Origin: Deltaproteobacteria bacterium RBG_16_44_11
GTDB taxonomy: Bacteria > Desulfobacterota > Syntrophia > Syntrophales > Smithellaceae
Direction: 5' to 3'
Length of the DNA stretch: 5,732 nucleotides
NCBI GenBank assembly: GCA_001797845.1
Contig: MGQN01000029.1
Coordinates: 18,288-24,019 of the forward strand
Part shown: piece by piece, positions 1 to 3,986 of the stretch
How positions within the stretch are numbered: position 1 is the first letter of the stretch
Layout: every line of letters starts with the position of its first letter
Notes under the pieces: model-generated
The model's input: the letters and a program-made list of their open reading frames with translations, nothing else
What the model was told of the DNA's origin: nothing
The model's database searches: none
Position numbers and translations under genes: made by a program

Positions 1-580
1 CAATACCCAGGAGTTTGGGCACACCCGCCAATAAAGGTTCCGGAATAGGGAAAATTTCTTTGTAGAGGAAATTAAAACGGCGGGCGATTTCACGGGTAAG
101 CTCCACATGGGGCAGCTGGTCGACTCCCACCGGGACGCCGTAAGCCTTATACATGATTATATCCGCCGCCTGCAACACCGGATAACCAAGAAAACCAAAA
201 GTGGATAAATCCTTACTGGCCAGTTCGGCCTTCATTTCCTTATAGGTGGGATTGCGTTCCAGCCAGGCCAGCGGAGTAATCATCGAAAGCAGCAGAAACA
301 ACTCGGCATGTTCTTTTATCGCAGATTGCACAAAGAGAGTACTTTTCTGAGGATCAAGACCGGCGGCAAGCCAGTCAATCACCATACTGGTTATGTTATC
401 CCCTATACCTTCCGGCGAACTATATTCACTGGTAAAGGCGTGCCAATCGGCAACAAAATAAAAGCAATCATATTTGCCGCTATTTTGCAATTCAATCCAA
501 TTCCCCAAGGCGCCATGTAAATTACCTAAATGCAGTTTCCCGGTAGGGCGCATCCCGCTAAGAATTCTTTTTAGTGCCAA
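1..580 (-). CDS. trpS: Tryptophanyl-tRNA synthetase, N-terminal part (cut by window edge)
   Basis: This cytoplasmic class I aminoacyl-tRNA synthetase charges tRNA-Trp with tryptophan using ATP. The window holds the first 193 residues of a protein usually about 330 long, so the KMSKS loop and the anticodon-binding part lie outside. Visible hallmarks are the start LSGMRPTGKLHLGN (residues 7-20), which contains the HIGH-type ATP-binding motif as HLGN; FVADWHAFT at 42-50; ERNPTYKEM at 108-116; the tryptophan-pocket stretch GYPVLQAADIIMYKA at 132-146; and VGVDQLPHVELTREIARRFN at 151-170. The start is taken as TTG at 580-578 because AAGGAG lies 7 bases upstream and because the next in-frame ATG (codon 10) would remove part of the conserved N-terminal strand. 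No stop or frameshift interrupts it. It reads in the same direction as HU but is separated from it by about 250 bases with strong hairpins, so it is probably a separate transcript. Family assignment is very secure. Confidence 0.97.
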   Translation of the reverse strand, partial: MALKRILSGMRPTGKLHLGNLHGALGNWIELQNSGKYDCFYFVADWHAFTSEYSSPEGIGDNITSMVIDWLAAGLDPQKSTLFVQSAIKEHAELFLLLSMITPLAWLERNPTYKEMKAELASKDLSTFGFLGYPVLQAADIIMYKAYGVPVGVDQLPHVELTREIARRFNFLYKEIFPIPEPLLAGVPKLLGI

Positions 581-587
581 GACAAAA

Positions 588-593
588 CTCCTT
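588..593 (-). promoter_or_regulatory. Ribosome binding site of trpS
   Basis: On the minus strand the sequence reads AAGGAG, followed after 7 bases by TTG. This is a near-ideal Shine-Dalgarno sequence and decides for a TTG start, since no ATG or GTG stands at a suitable distance in this frame. Confidence 0.8.
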
Positions 594-613
594 GCCGATT
601 TATTTGTGAAACT

Positions 614-663
614 CCAATTCCGAAAGCAAAGCGTATAACCTAAAGGTCACACGTCGGAATTGG
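614..663. repeat. Inverted repeat, 10-bp perfect arms, 30-base loop
   Basis: CCAATTCCGA at 614-623 is matched by its exact reverse complement TCGGAATTGG at 654-663. It is the hairpin closest to the trpS start, about 20 bases upstream of the trpS ribosome binding site. It could fold in the trpS leader RNA or be part of a dispersed palindromic element. No T tract follows it on either strand, so it does not look like an intrinsic terminator. Confidence 0.6.
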
Positions 664-674
664 CAAACTGAGCA

Positions 675-700
675 ATCCCGCCAAGCTCCGCTTGCGGGAT
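675..700. repeat. Inverted repeat, GC-rich 7-bp arms with inner extension
   Basis: ATCCCGC at 675-681 pairs with GCGGGAT at 694-700. Inside, AAGC and GCTT extend the stem by 4 bp after a one-base bulge, leaving a 3-base loop. It is the second of four hairpins between HU and trpS. There is no T tract after it on either strand. Confidence 0.6.
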
Positions 701-711
701 AATTCGTCCTG

Positions 712-743
712 CAAGTTTCAGTGCACTTTGTTTCTGAAACTTG
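712..743. repeat. Inverted repeat, 10-bp perfect arms, 12-base loop
   Basis: CAAGTTTCAG at 712-721 is the exact reverse complement of CTGAAACTTG at 734-743. It is the third hairpin of the cluster. Spacing and arm length are suitable for a stable RNA or cruciform structure; no function can be read from the sequence. Confidence 0.6.
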
Positions 744-762
744 GGTCTCATTATAAATGCAG

Positions 763-803
763 TGAGGCCTCCGATTGATCATTATAATAATGCGGAGGCC
801 TCA
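763..803 (-). terminator. Probable transcription end of the HU gene (11-bp hairpin)
   Basis: TGAGGCCTCCG at 763-773 and CGGAGGCCTCA at 793-803 are perfect 11-bp GC-rich arms around a 19-base AT-rich loop. The hairpin begins 24 bases after the HU stop codon, the usual place for a terminator. The minus-strand bases after it (CTGCATTTATAA) are only moderately T-rich and lack a proper T tract, so efficient intrinsic termination is uncertain. It may instead act as a 3' stabilising structure or belong to the same palindromic element as its three neighbours. Confidence 0.55.
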
Positions 804-827
804 GTTGGATAATGACTTAATAATTTA

Positions 828-1100
828 CTAATTTACTTTTTCCGCCAGTTCCTTACCGGCTTTGAACTTTACAACTTTCTTCGCGGGAATCTTGATGGTT
901 GCGCCGGTTTGAGGATTCCTGCCTTCTCTGGCTTTTCTTTTTGATATGGAGAACGTTCCGAAACCCACCAGGCCGATCTTACCGCCCTTCTTAAGTTCTT
1001 TTGTTAACGCGTTAACGTAAGCATCCAGAGCCATTGCTGCTGCTGCTTTCGTAATATCCGCTTCTTTTGCCATGGCATCGACCAAATCTGCCTTTGTCAT
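828..1100 (-). CDS. HU-family histone-like DNA-binding protein
   Basis: This is a nucleoid-associated protein that binds DNA as a dimer, bends it with little sequence preference and helps compact the chromosome. At 90 residues it has exactly the standard HU length. The sequence shows the N-terminal helical dimerisation part (residues 1-40), the family signature GLVGFGTF (43-50), the basic DNA-embracing arm with RNPQTG (61-66), where Pro63 is the residue that intercalates between base pairs, and the lysine-rich end IPAKKVVKFKAGKEL (71-85). The ATG start at 1100 is preceded by AAAGGGGG about 10 bases upstream. It is read alone toward trpS, with a strong hairpin just after its stop. No clear sigma70 promoter stands out in the AT-rich upstream stretch (about 1120-1200). 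IHF is less likely because the sequence follows the HU rather than the HimA/HimD pattern; which HU paralogue this is (hupA or hupB) cannot be told. Confidence 0.96.
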   Translation of the reverse strand: MTKADLVDAMAKEADITKAAAAMALDAYVNALTKELKKGGKIGLVGFGTFSISKRKAREGRNPQTGATIKIPAKKVVKFKAGKELAEKVN

Positions 1101-1258
1101 TCTTTAAATGCCCCCTTTCGTAAAATTAAATGTAATATGTTCTATAATCAACCGCCTTTGCGGCCTTAAATAAACTTAAAGCGCTTGAATCTTAATTAAA
1201 ATAATGCCCGAACATCTAATTGCTTTTATTGCTCGTGATAAGAAATCGTACTAAAAAC

Positions 1259-1274
1259 TCAGGGCAAGCCCTGA
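1259..1274 (-). terminator. Terminator-like hairpin on the minus strand
   Basis: Read on the minus strand this is TCAGGG, the tetraloop CTTG, CCCTGA, then GTTTTTAG. A 6-bp GC-rich stem closed by a CUUG tetraloop and followed by a T tract has the form of an intrinsic terminator. No annotated minus-strand gene lies upstream, so it either guards the HU promoter from leftward read-through or ends an unannotated minus-strand RNA. The plus strand has no T tract after it. Confidence 0.45.
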
Positions 1275-1317
1275 ACCAAAAATGAATGACCGCCGCAAAC
1301 GATCAATTTCGCCAAAT

Positions 1318-1343
1318 CCTCTCTGGCTAAACGTTTAGAGAGG
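1318..1343. repeat. Inverted repeat around a 12-bp perfect palindrome
   Basis: CCTCTCT (1318-1324) is complementary to AGAGAGG (1337-1343). Within it CTAAACGTTTAG (1327-1338) is a perfect palindrome with a central CG. That form resembles operators of LacI/GalR-type regulators, but no such regulator is in the window and the site is far from any start codon, so function is only a guess. Confidence 0.4.
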
Positions 1344-1430
1344 TGCTTTGTTCTCGAATGTGGGCTACGCGTAACACAAAAAAAATCAACAAGCAAGAAA
1401 AATATTATTTTTTTGCCAACAACTTTATAC

Positions 1431-1444
1431 ACGCAAATTTGCGT
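1431..1444. repeat. 14-bp perfect palindrome in AT-rich DNA
   Basis: ACGCAAATTTGCGT is a perfect palindrome, followed on the plus strand by a run of T. It could be a protein binding site or a weak hairpin (5-bp stem, AATT loop) plus T tract, that is, a poor plus-strand terminator. Its half-sites resemble those of PurR-type operators, but this is resemblance only. Confidence 0.35.
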
Positions 1445-1640
1445 TTTTATGCGTCACGGATATGTTAAAAAATTTCGGCATAATCAGAGAAAAATCATAT
1501 CTAAAAAATACTAAACAAAGCAAAACCTGACGAATAATCCGGAAATTAAAATAAACTGTAATTAAAAGTGTTCTAAATACCACAAGGGCACACTTCTGCC
1601 TCAAAAATAGCCACACTCTTTAAAAGACGATCATACATCT

Positions 1641-1669
1641 TTGACAAAAAAGATCCTTTATGTTAGTAA
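1641..1669 (+). promoter_or_regulatory. Sigma70-type promoter of the prenyltransferase gene
   Basis: A consensus -35 box TTGACA lies at 1641-1646, then a 17-base spacer, then TAGTAA at 1664-1669 preceded by TG one base away (extended -10 form, TGtTAGTAA). Transcription would begin near 1676, about 20 bases before the ATG at 1695. The -10 box itself matches only 3 of 6 consensus bases, which the extended TG and perfect -35 would offset. The same TTG could be misread as a start codon of a longer reading frame. Confidence 0.5.
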
Positions 1670-1694
1670 AACGCCGCAAAGGCACAGGCTGTTT

Positions 1695-2615
1695 ATGAGA
1701 TATTCCATTAAACAAATATTGAGCGGATGGTTTAGCCTTTCCCGGCCTCCCTTTCATACGGTAGGAATACTGCCTTTTATCTTGGGAACTGTGCTCGCCT
1801 GCAAATTTACAACCTCATTTAGCGCTATAATTTTTATTCTGGGCATCTTCGCGGTAATTCTTATCATGCTTTCCACATATCATGCTGGTGAATACTTCGA
1901 CTATCAGGAAGATGAGCTATCGCATCGCTTTTATAAAAGCAACTTTTCCGGGGGCTCCGGCGTTATTCCAGCAGGAGGGCTCCCCCGTGCGGTTCCGTTT
2001 TGGACCAGCATTATTTCTTTCATTATCGCCGGATTCATCGGACTCACTTTACAGTTTTATTTCAAAACCGGTACCTACACGCTGCTCTTAGGCTGCCTGG
2101 GCGCTTTCCCCGGTTTCTTTTATTCCACCAAACCCATACGGCTTGTAAAGCGAGGCGTGGGAGAGGTCTTCATTGGTTTTTGTTACGGCTGGCTGCCTGT
2201 CGCTTCCGCCTATTACATTCAAACCGCAACTATTCATCCGATCATTCATTGGCTTTCCATCCCCATCGGCCTGACTATCTTTAACATCGTCTTGCTCAAC
2301 GAATTCCCCGATTATGAAGCCGATAAGGCTGTCGGGAAAAGAAATCTACTCCAGCGCGCGGGCAAAAATATCGGCATGATTATTTATGTGACTTTTTCCT
2401 TGCTGGCTTCAGCGGTCATGCTGGCCTCGCCCCTGTGGGGCGTTCCCTTCAAAGTCCTATATTTTTATCTGCCCATCTTCATCATTTCTCTTTTCATCGT
2501 TTCGATGATGCTTCGCGACAAGCATGAAGACCGGAAAATTTTGGAAATTCTATGCGGTCTGAATATTGCCGTCAACCTGGGCACTTCCCTGGCTTTCATT
2601 CTGGCTTATATCTAA
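1695..2615 (+). CDS. UbiA-family membrane polyprenyltransferase (MenA/UbiA-like)
   Basis: Integral membrane enzymes of this family transfer a polyprenyl chain from its diphosphate onto an aromatic acceptor such as dihydroxynaphthoate or 4-hydroxybenzoate, in quinone or related lipid synthesis. The 306-residue product has the usual length and about eight or nine hydrophobic segments. Landmarks are the N-terminal RPPFHTVGILPFILGT (residues 18-33); the first Asp-rich motif GEYFDYQED (65-73, Asp69 and Asp73); the GVGE segment (154-157); and the second Asp-rich motif NEFPDYEADK (202-211, Asn202, Asp206, Asp210). These motifs bind Mg2+ and diphosphate. The first motif has Gly65 where Asn or Asp is usual. 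The frame extends 18 codons further to a TTG at 1641, but that TTG lacks a ribosome binding site and fits a -35 box, while the ATG at 1695 has AAAGG 12 bases upstream and gives a normal family N-terminus. The acceptor cannot be inferred, since no quinone-pathway gene is adjacent. Confidence 0.9.
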   Translation: MRYSIKQILSGWFSLSRPPFHTVGILPFILGTVLACKFTTSFSAIIFILGIFAVILIMLSTYHAGEYFDYQEDELSHRFYKSNFSGGSGVIPAGGLPRAVPFWTSIISFIIAGFIGLTLQFYFKTGTYTLLLGCLGAFPGFFYSTKPIRLVKRGVGEVFIGFCYGWLPVASAYYIQTATIHPIIHWLSIPIGLTIFNIVLLNEFPDYEADKAVGKRNLLQRAGKNIGMIIYVTFSLLASAVMLASPLWGVPFKVLYFYLPIFIISLFIVSMMLRDKHEDRKILEILCGLNIAVNLGTSLAFILAYI

Positions 2616-2722
2616 TGAAAACCAAAAATAAAGTGAAAGAGCATTCTATAATCCCCCTTCTCTTTTGCTCTGGTAAACGTGCAGTGTTCTGCCCGTAATT
2701 GAAATTTTTAAAAAGAAGGGCA

Positions 2723-2752
2723 TTGCCGGCTTTTACGCCGGCGTGATATATA
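2723..2752 (+). promoter_or_regulatory. Possible promoter of the DUF1330-like gene
   Basis: TTGCCG (2723-2728) could serve as a -35 box, 18 bases before TATATA (2747-2752), which is preceded by TG one base away (extended -10). Transcription would start near 2759, about 34 bases before the ATG. Each box matches 4 of 6 consensus bases. An overlapping inverted repeat covers the -35 box and spacer. Confidence 0.4.
2725..2742. repeat. GCCGGC inverted repeat over the putative promoter
   Basis: GCCGGC at 2725-2730 and again at 2737-2742, separated by TTTTAC, make a 6-bp GC-only stem in AT-rich surroundings. No T tract follows, so it is a poor terminator for the prenyltransferase gene. Lying on the -35 region and spacer, it could be a repressor site; this is inference from position only. 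Confidence 0.4.
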
Positions 2753-2792
2753 ATATCCATCTTAAATATTTATTAAAGAGAGGCAAGTTTAT

Positions 2793-3185
2793 ATGAGCGA
2801 TGTAAATATGAATACGGATCAACTCAAAGAGTTGGTTCAAAATCCTAATGATGAATCTTTCGTTATGCTCAATCTTTTGAAATTCAAAAAAGAAGGGGGC
2901 CGGGAATCATACGCCCGCTATACTAAGGAGGCCAACCGGTTTGTGGAAGGCGTCGGCGCGAAGCTTCTTTTTTTGAGCCGGCCTAAGGAGCTCTTAAGCG
3001 GCACGGAAACCTGGGATGTCTTGATGCTGGTGCGCTATCCCTCGCGCCAAGCCTTCCTTTCGATGGCTAATGACTCTGAATACATCAAAATCCATAGCTT
3101 CCGCGAAGAGGCTCTCGAGCGCGCTGTCCTTTACGCCACCGACGAAATAACCCTGCGCGATATTCTGTCGAAAAAAAGTAATTAA
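2793..3185 (+). CDS. Small DUF1330-like protein (dimeric alpha/beta-barrel type)
   Basis: The 130-residue soluble product has no signal peptide or membrane segment and is probably cytoplasmic. It resembles the DUF1330 family, small proteins of the ferredoxin-like dimeric alpha/beta-barrel fold whose biochemical role is mostly unknown. Visible family traits are an early strand with VMLNLLKFKKEGGRESYARY (residues 24-43), then GAKLLFLSRPKELL (55-68), the central strand WDVLMLVRYPSRQAFLSM (74-91), and the tail EYIKIHSFREEALERAVLYA (96-115). The ATG at 2793 has GAGAGG 9 bases upstream, a sound ribosome binding site. It stands 177 bases after the prenyltransferase, behind its own possible promoter, so a functional link between the two is not shown. 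A heme-oxygenase-like or NIPSNAP-like relative of the same fold is possible, but no catalytic residue set is visible. Confidence 0.85.
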   Translation: MSDVNMNTDQLKELVQNPNDESFVMLNLLKFKKEGGRESYARYTKEANRFVEGVGAKLLFLSRPKELLSGTETWDVLMLVRYPSRQAFLSMANDSEYIKIHSFREEALERAVLYATDEITLRDILSKKSN

Positions 3186-3249
3186 TTATAACAGAACTTT
3201 TCTACCTAAAAACTGGTTGAAAAACAATGCTGACACAGCTATAATTAAT
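3181..3249. repeat. AT-rich inverted repeat flanking the lipoprotein promoter
   Basis: ATTAATTATA at 3181-3190 is the exact reverse complement of TATAATTAAT at 3240-3249. The left arm covers the stop codon of the DUF1330-like gene and the right arm contains the -10 box of the next gene. The arms are pure A/T, so chance occurrence in this AT-rich gap is plausible. Confidence 0.35.
3217..3245 (+). promoter_or_regulatory. Near-consensus sigma70 promoter of the lipoprotein gene
   Basis: TTGAAA (3217-3222, 5 of 6 consensus) and a perfect TATAAT (3240-3245) are separated by exactly 17 bases. This is the best promoter in the window. The transcript would begin near 3252, giving a leader of roughly 130 bases before the lipoprotein ATG, and may continue into the metalloprotease gene. 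Confidence 0.65.
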
Positions 3250-3304
3250 CATTGGCTTAATTTTAGAAAACTGTTTTCGTCCGTCATCAACTTTCGGGAT
3301 AAAG

Positions 3305-3340
3305 TGGTGTTATTAATTTTGATGCAAAAAATTATCACCA
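3305..3340 (+). repeat. Imperfect hairpin in the lipoprotein leader
   Basis: TGGTG (3305-3309) pairs with CACCA (3336-3340). Inside, an AT-rich stretch continues the stem with small bulges, leaving a loop around 3321-3327. It lies in the predicted leader RNA just upstream of the hairpin that covers the ribosome binding site. The inner part is A/T only, so it is weaker than its length suggests. Confidence 0.4.
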
Positions 3341-3351
3341 ATAAATTCATT

Positions 3352-3380
3352 AAAACCTCCATATATTTTATTGAGGTTTT
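3352..3380 (+). promoter_or_regulatory. Leader hairpin that pairs with the lipoprotein ribosome binding site
   Basis: AAAACCTC (3352-3359) is the exact reverse complement of GAGGTTTT (3373-3380), with a 13-base AT-rich loop. The GAGG in the right arm is the Shine-Dalgarno sequence of the lipoprotein, 6 bases before its ATG, and the left arm ACCTCC imitates the 16S rRNA anti-Shine-Dalgarno sequence. If folded, the RNA would block ribosome entry. Half of the stem is A-U, so it should open easily, as in RNA thermometers or anti-Shine-Dalgarno switches. A terminator role is less likely because only one more T follows and the hairpin ends two bases before the start codon. Confidence 0.5.
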
Positions 3381-3382
3381 TC

Positions 3383-3910
3383 ATGCGTAAGAAAACGCTC
3401 ATTATCCTACAATTATTTTTTTTGTTTTTTGTAACATCTGTGGTTTTAGGTTGTGGAACAACCGGATTTACTTCTAATAAAGAAGGGAAATCTCCGATGT
3501 TAAAACCGGAAAGCGCTTCCCCTCCCGCCGCATCAGGCAAAGGAGTTTCCATGCGCGTCTTGTGGACAGTTTCTCGCTATGTCATCACTCCTGATGCCCA
3601 ATGGCAAAAAGAAGACGCGCAAAAGTTACTTTTTAAACCCCTGGACATCACCGCTACTTCCATTACCTTTAACGGCAAAACTTGCCGCGATGTCATTTTT
3701 AAAAAAGAAAAAGCAAACACAAAGGAATACCTGGCAAATATTTTTCACACTACCCCTCAGGCGCTGGGTATTGAAGAAGAAATTATTGAAGTAATAAAAA
3801 CCAACTGCGACCTGCCCGGTTTTGACAGATATATGCGCCTGAAATACGGCCGTCTGGCCATTTGTATAAACGGCGTTTTCTTTTTCTTTGAGCCGGCGAT
3901 GAACTACTGA
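3383..3910 (+). CDS. Predicted lipoprotein of unknown function
   Basis: The 175-residue product begins with a classic type II signal peptide: basic MRKK, a hydrophobic core (LIILQLFFLFFVTSVV) and the lipobox VLGC with Cys24 as lipid attachment site, so it should be anchored to a membrane facing the periplasm or cell surface. Residues 25-55 are a low-complexity Ser/Pro/Gly/Lys linker. The folded part (about 56-175) has alternating strand-like segments, a pair of cysteines at 101 and 142 within ITFNGKTC and IKTNCDLPG, and ends in a hydrophobic GVFFFFEP strand. This could be a lipocalin-like or META-like beta barrel, but I do not recognise the family with confidence. The ATG at 3383 is chosen over the in-frame TTG at 3371 because that TTG overlaps the GAGG ribosome binding site. 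The gene has its own strong promoter and precedes the secreted metalloprotease by 76 bases without a visible terminator, so the two may be co-expressed. Confidence 0.85.
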   Translation: MRKKTLIILQLFFLFFVTSVVLGCGTTGFTSNKEGKSPMLKPESASPPAASGKGVSMRVLWTVSRYVITPDAQWQKEDAQKLLFKPLDITATSITFNGKTCRDVIFKKEKANTKEYLANIFHTTPQALGIEEEIIEVIKTNCDLPGFDRYMRLKYGRLAICINGVFFFFEPAMNY

Positions 3911-3974
3911 CGCTATTATGACTGCCTTAGGAGATAATTAATTAAAACAGAAATAAATAATAAGTTAATAAAAT

Positions 3975-3981
3975 GAGGGGG
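3975..3981 (+). promoter_or_regulatory. Ribosome binding site of the metalloprotease gene
   Basis: GAGGGGG stands 5 bases before the ATG at 3987 and is the only purine-rich core in the gap after the lipoprotein. Together with the signal peptide that begins right after it, it fixes the start. Confidence 0.7.
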
Positions 3982-3986
3982 CTGAA

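Larger units (their letters stand above)
1101..1640. other. Long noncoding gap between HU and the prenyltransferase
   Basis: Over 500 bases contain no credible gene. The part next to HU is AT-rich and should hold the HU promoter, but I cannot place it with confidence; CCGC-CTTT-GCGG at 1151-1162 and the palindrome AAGCGCTT at 1179-1186 lie there. Further right come a minus-strand terminator-like hairpin (1259-1274), a hairpin or operator-like palindrome (1318-1343) and another palindrome (1431-1444). The stretch 1380-1640 is very AT-rich. A 63-codon minus-strand reading frame at 1425-1616 has no ribosome binding site, no recognisable domain and a composition expected of AT-rich noncoding DNA, so I do not call it. 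Confidence 0.6.

Noticed and set aside
308..520. Plus-strand frame of 70 codons opposite trpS
   Set aside because: Antisense to conserved synthetase motifs; no ribosome binding site.
581..762. T-box riboswitch before trpS
   Set aside because: A trpS leader with hairpins suggests one, but I find no T-box consensus sequence and no antiterminator/terminator pair with a T tract.
600..782. Minus-strand reading frame of 60 codons between HU and trpS
   Set aside because: It runs straight through all the hairpin arms there and has no ribosome binding site or family resemblance; the structure of the DNA explains the region better.
1425..1616. Minus-strand reading frame of 63 codons in the long gap
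   Set aside because: No ribosome binding site before its ATG, no recognisable domain, and Phe/Leu/Val-rich composition as expected from AT-rich noncoding DNA.
1882..2284. Plus-strand overlapping frames inside the prenyltransferase gene
   Set aside because: They lie in other frames of a gene with clear UbiA motifs and have no family features of their own.
3181..3952. Near-identical 16-base stretches (ATTAATTA-T/A-AACAGAA) at 3181-3196 and 3937-3952
   Set aside because: One mismatch in 16, but mostly A/T and located in AT-rich gaps after genes; chance is a sufficient explanation.
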